Source of the DNA: an uncultured Spirochaetales bacterium
GTDB taxonomy: Bacteria > UBP6 > UBA1177
Assembly: GCA_902780365.1 (NCBI GenBank)
Contig: CACZFE010000103.1
Coordinates: 1 to 6,518 of the forward strand
DNA: 6,518 nt
Reading direction: 5' to 3'
The position numbers and the translations under genes were made by a program. The notes under the pieces are model-generated. The model saw only the letters and a program-made list of their open reading frames with translations. It did no database searches and had not been told where the DNA came from. Position 1 is the first letter of the stretch. The number at the start of each line of letters is the position of its first letter. Of this stretch, positions 1-5,855 are shown one piece after another.

Positions 1-189
1 GTCGCCGACTTTAACCTGCATCGGCTGTCTTGTGCCGTTTTCAAGCATCTTGCCAGTTCCGACTGCGATAACTTCAGCTTCGACCGGTTTTTCCTTAGCG
101 GTATCGGGAATGATGATCCCGCCGAGTGTTTTTGTTTCGCTTTCTACTCTCTTAACGATGACTCTGTCGTTCAAAGGTTTAAGTTTCAT
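1..189 (-). CDS. groES: GroES co-chaperonin (Hsp10), 3' end cut by window
   Basis: Seen: read on the minus strand from the ATG at 189-187, the 63 visible codons begin MKLKPLNDRVIVKR and continue through TLGGIIIPDTAKEKP (residues 21-35) and a VGTGK segment (43-47). These are the typical GroES N-terminal strand, mobile loop with its GGIIIP core, and following beta strands. The family is about 95 residues long, so roughly one third lies beyond the left edge. An AGGAGG ribosome binding site at 200-195, five bases before the ATG, fixes the start. Known for the family: a heptameric ring that caps GroEL in the cytosol during ATP-driven protein folding, usually followed directly by groEL, which would lie to the left of this window. 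It is transcribed divergently from gpsA. No CIRCE (HrcA) operator is visible upstream, so its heat-shock control, if any, uses something else. Confidence 0.97.
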   Translation of the reverse strand, partial: MKLKPLNDRVIVKRVESETKTLGGIIIPDTAKEKPVEAEVIAVGTGKMLENGTRQPMQVKVGD

Positions 190-230
190 TGTTTCCTCCT
201 ATAAAAAGTTAAATAAAATTAACAACATCT

Positions 231-244
231 GGGAATTGCTTCCC
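231..244 (-). promoter_or_regulatory. Short inverted repeat in the groES leader
   Basis: The sequence GGGAATTGCTTCCC has 5-bp arms (231-235 and 240-244) around a 4-base centre. It lies between the predicted groES promoter and the groES ribosome binding site, so it would fall in the 5' untranslated RNA as a small hairpin, or act as an operator near the transcription start. It differs from the CIRCE consensus (TTAGCACTC-N9-GAGTGCTAA). A 5-bp palindrome can arise by chance, so the regulatory role is an inference. Confidence 0.3.
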
Positions 245-255
245 GAAAACGCCGT

Positions 256-284
256 TATTTATATACACAAAAACATATAGTCAA
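256..284 (-). promoter_or_regulatory. Predicted sigma-70-type promoter for groES
   Basis: On the minus strand the -35 candidate is TTGACT (284-279). The -10 candidate is either TATAAA (263-258, 15-base spacer) or the overlapping TAAATA (261-256, 17-base spacer). Transcription would start near 250, leaving a leader of about 60 bases before the groES ATG. There is no CCCCAT-like -10 of the sigma-32 type. The exact -10 box is uncertain because the region is A/T rich. Confidence 0.5.
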
Positions 285-303
285 GGGTGAAAAATAAAAT
301 TTT

Positions 304-328
304 TTCCGGTCATTGAGCTAAGCCGGAA
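304..328. promoter_or_regulatory. Inverted repeat between divergent groES and gpsA promoters
   Basis: Perfect 6-bp arms, TTCCGG (304-309) and CCGGAA (323-328), are separated by 13 bases. The repeat lies between the two predicted -35 boxes (groES at 279-284, gpsA at 346-351), where a regulator could affect both promoters. Neither strand reads into it from a gene in this window and no T-run follows it on the plus strand, so a terminator is unlikely. The operator role is inferred from position alone. Confidence 0.3.
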
Positions 329-345
329 TGAGCGCAGAATGAATA

Positions 346-373
346 TTGACTAAATTTTATATATTTATAGAAT
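346..373 (+). promoter_or_regulatory. Predicted sigma-70-type promoter for the gpsA operon
   Basis: TTGACT at 346-351 (5 of 6 to consensus), a 16-base A/T-rich spacer, then TAGAAT at 368-373 (5 of 6). Transcription would begin near 380, only about 24 bases before the gpsA ATG at 404. A GGAGGT ribosome binding site at 390-395 completes the set. This is the only good promoter seen upstream of the six-gene cluster. Confidence 0.6.
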
Positions 374-403
374 TTCAGGTTTTTTGTTCGGAGGTCATTT
401 GCT

Positions 404-1429
404 ATGGTAAAAATAGGTGTTGTATCGGCTGGAAGCTGGGGAACGGCGCTGGCGGGAATGCTTGCCGAAAAGCAGTATGAAACTGTTATCTGGGCGCGTG
501 AGTCTGAAATCGTTGAATCAATAAATTCGGAACACGAGAACAAACTTTTCATGCCGGGAATAAAGCTGCCGGAATCTTTGAAGGCGGTATCAGACATCAA
601 GGACGCGGTCATAGGCAAGGAGCTTGTCGTTGTCGCGACTCCGGCGCAGCACATCAGAAAGTCGATCGAGCAGATCGCCGGAATAATTTCGGAAAAGACT
701 TTTATCGTCCTCGCTTCGAAAGGAATCGAGAATTCGACGCTAAAAATGATGTATCAGATTGCCGAGGAGATCCTTCCGCCGGCTCTTTACAAAAATATTT
801 TTGTAATTTCGGGGCCGACTTTTGCCAGAGAACTTGCGATGAAAATGCCGACATGCGCAGTCGTTGCAGGGAAAAACTCGGAAGATATCGGCAAAATCCA
901 GAGCTTTTTCAATTCGCCGTATATGAGGATCTATACTTCGAGAGATGTAGTAGGAGTCGAACTCGGCGGTTCGCTGAAAAACATTTTCGCCGTCGCTATC
1001 GGTGTTCTCGAAGGGCTTAAAATGGGTAAAAACACGCAGGCGGCCGTTATCACGCGCTCGATTGCCGAAATGACGCGGCTTGTTGAGGCGATGGGCGGAA
1101 ACCCCAGAACTATTGCGGGACTCAGCGGAGTGGGCGACCTTGTTCTTACCTGCACAGGAGATCTCAGCCGTAACAGACAGGTAGGTATCAGGCTCGGCCA
1201 GGGTGAAAAGATAAAGGACATTCTCGATTCGATGATCATGGTTGCCGAAGGTGTTCCGACGACCGCTTCCGTTCACGATCTTGCGGCGAAAATGAATGTC
1301 GAAATGCCGATTATGGAAACGCTTTACAACGTCCTTTACAACGGTGCCGACATAAAGGAAAGCATTCAGAAACTCATGACGAGAAGCCTGAAGGACGAGC
1401 TTCTTTCATACGGAGGAGAAAATGATTAG
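404..1429 (+). CDS. gpsA: Glycerol-3-phosphate dehydrogenase [NAD(P)+]
   Basis: Known role: cytosolic reduction of dihydroxyacetone phosphate to sn-glycerol-3-phosphate, the backbone of phospholipids. Seen: 341 residues, a normal family length. An N-terminal Rossmann fold carries AGSWGTALA (residues 9-17), then VVVATPAQ (75-82), ASKGIE (104-109) and SGPTFARELA (136-145). The C-terminal helical domain begins at GGSLKNIFAVAIGV (188-201), whose K192 is the expected catalytic lysine, followed by LSGVGDLVLTCT (240-251) and the substrate-binding SRNRQVG (255-261). The ATG at 404 is chosen because GGAGGT sits 8 bases upstream and the Rossmann strand starts at residue 2. Odd: the first glycine of the family's GAGSWG dinucleotide motif is Ser8 (codon TCG). 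It is the first gene of the operon, and its stop overlaps the dapB start by 8 bases. Confidence 0.96.
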   Translation: MVKIGVVSAGSWGTALAGMLAEKQYETVIWARESEIVESINSEHENKLFMPGIKLPESLKAVSDIKDAVIGKELVVVATPAQHIRKSIEQIAGIISEKTFIVLASKGIENSTLKMMYQIAEEILPPALYKNIFVISGPTFARELAMKMPTCAVVAGKNSEDIGKIQSFFNSPYMRIYTSRDVVGVELGGSLKNIFAVAIGVLEGLKMGKNTQAAVITRSIAEMTRLVEAMGGNPRTIAGLSGVGDLVLTCTGDLSRNRQVGIRLGQGEKIKDILDSMIMVAEGVPTTASVHDLAAKMNVEMPIMETLYNVLYNGADIKESIQKLMTRSLKDELLSYGGEND

Positions 1430-2165
1430 GATCCTTCTCAGCGGTGCTGCAGGCAGAATGGGAAAAGCTATTTCCGAAACGTCGGAAAACTATCCCGATA
1501 TAAAAATCACTCACAAAGTCGATGTCGTTCAAGGCTTTGAAAATATTGATGAAATTGCTGGAGACGATGTCGATGTCGCAGTTGATTTAAGTTCCCGTGA
1601 AGGCTTTAAAAAGGCTCTTTCTTGGGCAGAAAATCACAAAAAACCGCTTGTAATCGGAACGACCGGACTCACTGAAGACGACCACACCGCGATAGACAAG
1701 GCTGCAAAGGAGGTCGCAGTGCTTCAGGCATCGAATCTGAGTAAAGGTGTCAACATCATGTTCGAGATCCTCCGTACCGCGGCGGCTCTTACTCACGACG
1801 CAGACATTGAAATTGTCGAAATGCACCACAACAAAAAGAAGGATGCTCCGAGCGGAACAGCTCTTGAAATGGGGAGAATAATCTCTGAAATCCAGGCGGA
1901 ACGCGCTCTGGAAAGGCGTGACGGAAGAAGCGGAATGGTCGGCGCAAGAGTTGCGAACGAAATAGGTTATCATGCTCTCCGCTGCGGAGACGTCGTAGGG
2001 GAGCATACCGCGATTTTCGGTTTTGCAGGCGAAAGGATCGAAATTTCGCACAAGGCCGCAAGCAGGACGATCCTTGCGGAAGGGGCATTGAGCGCCGCTC
2101 GTTTCCTTTGCGGAAAAAAGCCCGGAAGATACACAATGCGTAACGTTATAACTATGGAAAAATAA
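1422..2165 (+). CDS. dapB: 4-hydroxy-tetrahydrodipicolinate reductase
   Basis: Known role: NAD(P)H-dependent reduction in the diaminopimelate/lysine pathway, feeding peptidoglycan cross-links and lysine in the cytosol. Seen: an N-terminal Rossmann motif GAAGRMG (residues 8-14), GTTG (79-82), ASNLSKGVN (103-111), and the family signature EMHHNKKKDAPSGTA (133-147). In that signature H135 and K139 match the catalytic His and Lys of E. coli DapB, and DAPSGT binds substrate. The C-terminal GYHALRCGDVVGEHT (182-196) is also typical. At 247 residues it is somewhat shorter than the 273-residue E. coli enzyme, mainly in the N-terminal domain. GGAGGAG at 1412-1418, inside the end of gpsA, supports the ATG at 1422. 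The 8-base overlap suggests coupled translation. Confidence 0.96.
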   Translation: MIRILLSGAAGRMGKAISETSENYPDIKITHKVDVVQGFENIDEIAGDDVDVAVDLSSREGFKKALSWAENHKKPLVIGTTGLTEDDHTAIDKAAKEVAVLQASNLSKGVNIMFEILRTAAALTHDADIEIVEMHHNKKKDAPSGTALEMGRIISEIQAERALERRDGRSGMVGARVANEIGYHALRCGDVVGEHTAIFGFAGERIEISHKAASRTILAEGALSAARFLCGKKPGRYTMRNVITMEK

Positions 2166-2507
2166 ATGGAAAATGACATTATCCAGATAGAATACAGGAA
2201 ATTTTCGAGTTTCCTTAAAGATTACATTAAAAATTTCAGCCGCGGACATTTATTCCTGATTTCCGATGAAGAACGTTCTTTGGGGGAGACTTTCTCTTTT
2301 TCGATCGAAGCCGAAGGTTTGGAGAAGCCGCTTTCAGCCACAGGAAAGGTGATTTCCTCAGGGAAAAACGAATCCGGCGAAAGCGGGGTAGAACTCGAGC
2401 TTGTTTTTGATGAAGAAAGCAGAAAGTTTATTGACGGAAATTTAAAAAAGACAGTTGTCCGCAGATACGGCGAATTCTGGGGAGCTAAACTGTCCGCATT
2501 ATTTTAG
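2166..2507 (+). CDS. Small PilZ-like domain protein (Myxococcus-type), degenerate
   Basis: Seen: 113 residues, no signal peptide or membrane segment. The pattern KDYIKNFSRGHLFLIS (18-33), SLGETFSFSIEA (38-49), LSATGKVISS (56-65) and GVELELVFDEESRKFID (74-90) follows the strand order of the stand-alone PilZ-like family first described in Myxococcus: an NxSxGG-like turn, a PxGT-like turn, a xGxV strand and a GVEF-like strand. True c-di-GMP binders have an N-terminal RxxxR motif and (D/N)xSxxG. Here RxxxR is absent and the second motif reads NFSRGH, with His for the last Gly, so c-di-GMP binding is doubtful. The start directly follows the dapB stop (TAAATG) with only a weak GGAAA upstream, implying coupling. 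It precedes the receiver-kinase gene, so a signalling role is plausible but inferred. Confidence 0.6.
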   Translation: MENDIIQIEYRKFSSFLKDYIKNFSRGHLFLISDEERSLGETFSFSIEAEGLEKPLSATGKVISSGKNESGESGVELELVFDEESRKFIDGNLKKTVVRRYGEFWGAKLSALF

Positions 2508-2516
2508 GAGACTGAA

Positions 2517-3695
2517 ATGAAGGGAACTTACTGCATTCTTGACGACGAGAAAGATTTTCTGATTGTCGCTGAAAAGGAATTCAAGAAATATCTGCCGGAC
2601 ATGAACGGTGTCTTTACTACTGATTCCGATGATGCCATTGACCTGGCAAGGAAGGACGATCCGGTGATTTTCATAATCGATATCGTGCTCGGCGGAAAGA
2701 CAGGCATGGAGATTTTTCAGAGACTTTCCGCTGTTTCCAAAAAAGTAAGGGCGATTTTCATCACAGGTGACGAGAATTTTATCAATGACGACAACGTCAG
2801 GAACCAGATCCTTCTCGAAGGAAGTGTCGACCTTATGGAAAAACCTATAAAATGGCACGAACTTGCGATAAAAGTGAAGAACAATATGCAACTTCTCCTT
2901 TATCAGTGCAACCTTGAAGAAATTATAGCCGAACGCACACAGCAGCTTATCCACGCCGACAGGCTTGCAACCGTAGGAACGATGGTAAGTTCTATTGTCC
3001 ATGAGATAAGTTCTCCGCTTACGTTCATAAAAGCAAATCAGGAAATGTGCAGATATGCTTATGACAAAGTAAAGAAAATGACTGACGACAAAGAAGTTCT
3101 TTCGGTATTCGACACTCTTATTCTGCCGAGTGTCGAAGAGTCGATGAACGGCATCGGGTGGATCGAAGAGCTTCTGCATTCCTTCAGACGCTTTTACAGA
3201 CGCGATGATACTGCAAGTGAGGTTAATTTTTCCGAGCTTTTCGCCGAAGTGAAAAATCTTACTTCATACAATATCAGGCACAACAACATCAATTTTTCCG
3301 TTGAAATTTCGAAAAGTGCGCCTAAAAAGATAATTTGTAAAAAACAGGAACTCATTCAGGTTATAACTAATATTGTCAACAACGCAGTTGATGCTTTCGA
3401 AGAAACCGTTGGGATGAAGGGGCAGAAAGAGCTGAAGATAGTTGTTTCAGGTGATGATTTTATGACCAATGTTGTAATTTCAAACAACGGTCCGGCGATT
3501 CCCAAAGATGTTTTTGAACGGATGTTCGAGCCGTTTTTTACTACTAAAAAAGCGGAAAAGGGAACCGGGCTCGGGCTTGCGATATCGAGGCAGATCCTGA
3601 AATTCATGGGTGGCACTATTTATGTCGAAAATAAGAGCGAAAAACATCCGACAGTCGATTTTATTATAACGATTCCAAAGACTTATAATGCATAG
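2517..3695 (+). CDS. Cytosolic receiver plus histidine kinase protein
   Basis: Seen: 392 residues, no membrane segment. An N-terminal receiver domain (about 1-120) has the acidic pair D9/D10, phosphoacceptor D55, T83 and K109 of the MEKP turn. A helical linker (about 120-145) leads to a dimerisation/H-box HADRLATVGTMV...HEISSPL with His162 as the autophosphorylation site. The ATPase domain follows: N box NIVNNAVDA (285-293), G1 box SNNGPAIP (322-329), F box FEPFFTTK (337-344) and G2 box GTGLGL (349-354). The H box resembles the HPK4-type HEINNPL. Odd: the usual Asp of the G1 box is Asn323, and the second Gly is Ala327; related kinases with Asn here exist, so activity is not ruled out. Receiver-first order without a sensor suggests it takes phosphate from another kinase. 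The start is supported by TAGGAG (2505-2510), which includes the stop of the PilZ-like gene. Target unknown. Confidence 0.9.
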   Translation: MKGTYCILDDEKDFLIVAEKEFKKYLPDMNGVFTTDSDDAIDLARKDDPVIFIIDIVLGGKTGMEIFQRLSAVSKKVRAIFITGDENFINDDNVRNQILLEGSVDLMEKPIKWHELAIKVKNNMQLLLYQCNLEEIIAERTQQLIHADRLATVGTMVSSIVHEISSPLTFIKANQEMCRYAYDKVKKMTDDKEVLSVFDTLILPSVEESMNGIGWIEELLHSFRRFYRRDDTASEVNFSELFAEVKNLTSYNIRHNNINFSVEISKSAPKKIICKKQELIQVITNIVNNAVDAFEETVGMKGQKELKIVVSGDDFMTNVVISNNGPAIPKDVFERMFEPFFTTKKAEKGTGLGLAISRQILKFMGGTIYVENKSEKHPTVDFIITIPKTYNA

Positions 3696-3704
3696 AGAGG
3701 AAAC

Positions 3705-4439
3705 ATGAACATTGAAGCAATCATCCTTGCGGCAGGCAGGGGAACAAGAATGAAATCCGATCTTCCTAAGGTTATGCACAATGTGGCGGGAAAACCGATG
3801 ATCGCATGGATCATCGAGGCTCTGACACCGGTCTGCGATGTGCTCAATGTCGTAACAGGCCACGGCAGAGGTATTGTCGAAGAGTATATCGGCAAAAATT
3901 TCCCCGATGTGAAATTTTCGTTTCAGGCAGTTCAGAACGGTACCGGCGGTGCTGTCAGAGCGGCGATCCCGAATGTCTCAGGGAACATTGATTCCGTTCT
4001 CATCTGTGCAGGTGATACTCCGCTTGTCAAAACCGAAACTTTCGAAGGAGCGAAAAAATTCTTTGTCGAAAGCGGTTCCGACCTTGTTATCGTCAGCACG
4101 ATTCTTGACGATGCCGGAAGTTACGGCAGAATCGAGCGCACTGAAAACGGCGATGTCGCAGGTATTGTCGAATTTCTCGATGCCGACGAGAAACAGCGCG
4201 GGATCAGGGAGATAAACAGCGGAATATACCTCGTAAACAAGCGTTTTCTCATCGAGGCTATATACAAACTAAAAGACAACAACGCAAAACGCGAATACTA
4301 CCTTACCGACATTGTAAAAATCGCTGTAAATATGCACAAGAAAGTCACTGCTTATGTCGAAAAGGATTCTTTTTCCATTTCCGGTATAAATGATCAGGAG
4401 CAGCTTAAAGAAGTCGAAAAAGTTCTTCTGAACCGCTGA
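3705..4439 (+). CDS. glmU: GlmU-type GlcNAc-1-phosphate uridylyltransferase, single domain
   Basis: Known role of the domain: joins UTP and N-acetylglucosamine-1-phosphate to UDP-GlcNAc, the precursor of peptidoglycan and lipopolysaccharide, in the cytosol. Seen: the nucleotidyltransferase signature LAAGRGTRM (8-16) with LPK (20-22), QNGTGGA (77-83), AGDTPL with D104 for metal binding, YGRI (140-143), IVEFLDA (154-160), INSGIY (170-175), EYYLTDI (197-203) and GIND with N229. These match E. coli GlmU through its Mg2+-binding Asn227. Odd: bifunctional GlmU is about 450 residues, with a left-handed beta-helix acetyltransferase after this point. Here the protein stops at 244, right where the linker would begin, and the next gene is unrelated. 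The acetylation step must be encoded elsewhere or done differently. GAGAGGA at 3695-3701 supports the start. A related sugar nucleotidyltransferase with another substrate is possible. Confidence 0.85.
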   Translation: MNIEAIILAAGRGTRMKSDLPKVMHNVAGKPMIAWIIEALTPVCDVLNVVTGHGRGIVEEYIGKNFPDVKFSFQAVQNGTGGAVRAAIPNVSGNIDSVLICAGDTPLVKTETFEGAKKFFVESGSDLVIVSTILDDAGSYGRIERTENGDVAGIVEFLDADEKQRGIREINSGIYLVNKRFLIEAIYKLKDNNAKREYYLTDIVKIAVNMHKKVTAYVEKDSFSISGINDQEQLKEVEKVLLNR

Positions 4440-4449
4440 AACAAAGCTC

Positions 4450-5736
4450 ATGTATCTTTCAGACACAATCCAAGTTGTTGAATTTCTTGATAAATTTGCA
4501 AGCGATTCTCTTGTTACCGCTGTTTATAAATCCCGCGGCGGAACGCTGGTCAAACTTTACGGATCGTCTGAAATTTCAGCTTTTTTCTTTCACTTGAGGG
4601 AAAAGATCATAATTCCGGTAAAAAATCTGTCCGCTTTCCAGAAAGAGCCTTTGACCAGGCTTGAAGAAGGGCTGCGAAGCAATTTTTTCGGTAAAATAAC
4701 CGCTTTTTCGGTGATGAAGGAGTTTGGCAAAGTTGTAAAAGTCGAAACGGAGAATCTTGATTTAATAATTCCTCTTTTTGCAGGAAAATCGGTCGTGATT
4801 CAGGATAAATCGAGAAAGGAAATCTGGCGTGATAAAAAAGACAATGGCTTGAATTTGCTGGAAAAACCGATGAAGGATTTTCCTCTGACATTTGAAAATC
4901 CGCTTTTCTGGGAATCGTGGTTCGTCGAAAGATCGGACAGAGAGCGGGAAGAGGAGAAAAGAAAAAAAATTGAGGAAAAAAGGAGCAGAATCCTTTCCGC
5001 GATAAATATCGTGAAGGAAGATATAAAAAAGCATGAAGAGAATCTTGCGAAATTTTCTGATTTTGCGGCGCTTCTCAAGGCGAATTTATGGAAATTCGAT
5101 TCATCTGAGCGTAAAAATTCCGTTTTGGTCAGCGATTTTGAAAATAACGAAAGAGAGATAAAGCTCGATCCGGCAAAAACTCTTCTGCAGAACATGGAAC
5201 GCTTTTTCCAGAACATAAAAAAGGCGAAAAACGGCATCGAAAATTCGGGAAAAAGGCTTGAAACATTGTCGGAAGAACTTGAGAAAATTGCTCTTTCAGA
5301 CGAACTTCCGGCAGAGCCGAAAAGTATTTTCAAACAGAAGAAAAAGCAAAACGAACATATTCCTTACCACGAGTTCCACGCAAAAAACGGGCGTGTTTTC
5401 TTAGTCGGAAAAGAAGAGAAAGACAATGACGAACTCACTTTCAAAGTCGCTCTTCCGCACGACTTGTGGTTTCACGCGAAAGATTATCACGGAAGCCACG
5501 TCATCATGCGGATGAAGAAGGGCGAAGAGCCTAAACAGCAGGATATACTGACAGCATGCGCACTTGCCATCCTTTACAGCAAAGCGAAGAAGGGGAGATG
5601 CGGCGAAGTGTGGTATACCGTGCGGAAAAACGTGACCAAACACAAAGGAATGGCCGCGGGACTCGTCAACTTCAAAAACGCGAAAGTCATCTACATGAAA
5701 GATGCCGCAATACCTGAAGGGCTCGTGAAAGTGTGA
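4450..5736 (+). CDS. RqcH/NFACT-family protein (Rqc2/FbpA-like), short form
   Basis: Known for RqcH: binds split 50S subunits carrying stalled peptidyl-tRNA and directs C-terminal alanine tails. Seen: 428 residues. A divergent NFACT-N region (about 1-130) is followed by a highly charged coiled coil (about 160-285) containing LDPAKTLLQNMERFF (239-253). The NFACT-R domain (about 305-420) has YHEFHAKNGRVFLVGK, NDELTFK (326-332), DLWFHAKDYHGSHV (338-351) and ALAILYSKAKKG (371-382). Odd: B. subtilis RqcH has about 570 residues; the helix-hairpin-helix region between NFACT-N and the coiled coil seems to be missing. The Asp-Arg pair needed for alanine tailing in RqcH aligns with Gly93-Lys94. No clear ribosome binding site lies in the 10-base gap after the previous stop, so coupled translation is likely. 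Family membership is firm; function as a true RqcH is not. Confidence 0.88.
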   Translation: MYLSDTIQVVEFLDKFASDSLVTAVYKSRGGTLVKLYGSSEISAFFFHLREKIIIPVKNLSAFQKEPLTRLEEGLRSNFFGKITAFSVMKEFGKVVKVETENLDLIIPLFAGKSVVIQDKSRKEIWRDKKDNGLNLLEKPMKDFPLTFENPLFWESWFVERSDREREEEKRKKIEEKRSRILSAINIVKEDIKKHEENLAKFSDFAALLKANLWKFDSSERKNSVLVSDFENNEREIKLDPAKTLLQNMERFFQNIKKAKNGIENSGKRLETLSEELEKIALSDELPAEPKSIFKQKKKQNEHIPYHEFHAKNGRVFLVGKEEKDNDELTFKVALPHDLWFHAKDYHGSHVIMRMKKGEEPKQQDILTACALAILYSKAKKGRCGEVWYTVRKNVTKHKGMAAGLVNFKNAKVIYMKDAAIPEGLVKV

Positions 5737-5740
5737 TCGG

Positions 5741-5840
5741 ACCTCACCCGGACCCCTCAGCCGCTTGCGGCAGCTCCCCTGATTCAGGGGCGCCGAGAAG
5801 CAGTTGAATATCCAATCCCTTTCCAGTGTGGCGAGGGCTG
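5741..5840. repeat. Cluster of three adjacent hairpins, REP/MITE-like palindromic element
   Basis: Just after the rqcH-like stop the base composition shifts to C/G-rich and three palindromes follow in tandem. The first is GCCGC-TT-GCGGC (5760-5771). The second is CCCCTGA-T-TCAGGGG (5776-5790). The third is CCCT..CCA-GTG-TGG..AGGG (5817-5837), a stem with one G-T pair and one mismatch. TCAGCC (5757-5762) can also pair with GGCTGA (5836-5841), closing the whole block. The wording CCTCACCCGGACCCCTCAG followed by a small hairpin and CTCCCCT...AGGGG resembles, from memory, palindromic repeats scattered in many bacterial genomes. No coding potential is apparent. It may also protect the operon's mRNA 3' end, but no T-run follows, so it is not a standard intrinsic terminator. 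Copy number cannot be judged from one window. Confidence 0.6.
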
Positions 5841-5855
5841 AAATCAGATACAAAT

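Larger units (their letters stand above)
404..5736 (+). other. Predicted six-gene operon: gpsA, dapB, PilZ-like, REC-kinase, glmU-like, rqcH-like
   Basis: All six genes lie on the plus strand. The junctions are an 8-base overlap (gpsA/dapB), an immediate TAAATG (dapB/PilZ-like), and gaps of 9, 9 and 10 bases. None of these gaps has room for a terminator, so co-transcription from the promoter at 346-373 is the simplest reading. Several stops sit in or next to the following ribosome binding site or start codon, which suggests translational coupling. Three members make envelope precursors, two look like signalling proteins, and the last is an NFACT-family protein. Co-transcription is inferred from spacing only; internal promoters inside the coding regions cannot be excluded. 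Confidence 0.75.

Noticed and set aside
32..280. 82-codon plus-strand open frame over the start of groES and its upstream region
   Set aside because: It is antisense to a clear groES, has no domain pattern, and runs on through the groES promoter region.
190..403. CIRCE operator upstream of groES
   Set aside because: Neither TTAGCACTC nor GAGTGCTAA nor a close variant is present.
740..1276. 178-codon minus-strand open frame inside gpsA
   Set aside because: It is an antisense shadow of a well-conserved gene, lacks a ribosome binding site and shows no recognisable motif.
1587..2249. 220-codon minus-strand open frame opposite dapB and the PilZ-like gene
   Set aside because: It is antisense to conserved dapB motifs and has low-complexity composition typical of a shadow frame.
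2499..3179. 226-codon minus-strand open frame opposite the receiver-kinase gene
   Set aside because: Its length is notable, but it covers the conserved receiver and H-box on the other strand and is rich in Phe/His/Tyr as expected for the complement of Glu/Lys/Met/Val codons.
4430..4460. Frameshift splitting a bifunctional GlmU
   Set aside because: The sequence after the stop matches the NFACT-N start in its own frame, and no left-handed beta-helix hexapeptide pattern is seen in the downstream gene.
4800..5333. 177-codon minus-strand frame opposite the rqcH-like coiled coil
   Set aside because: Its Ser/Phe/Leu-rich sequence is simply the complement of Glu/Lys/Arg-rich coiled-coil codons.
5776..5790. 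Intrinsic terminator for the operon at the CCCCTGA/TCAGGGG hairpin
   Set aside because: The stem is good, but the following bases are CGCCGAGAAG with no T-run, so it was recorded as part of a repeat instead.
5741..5840. CRISPR array
   Set aside because: The three palindromes differ from one another and there are no identical repeats with regular spacers.
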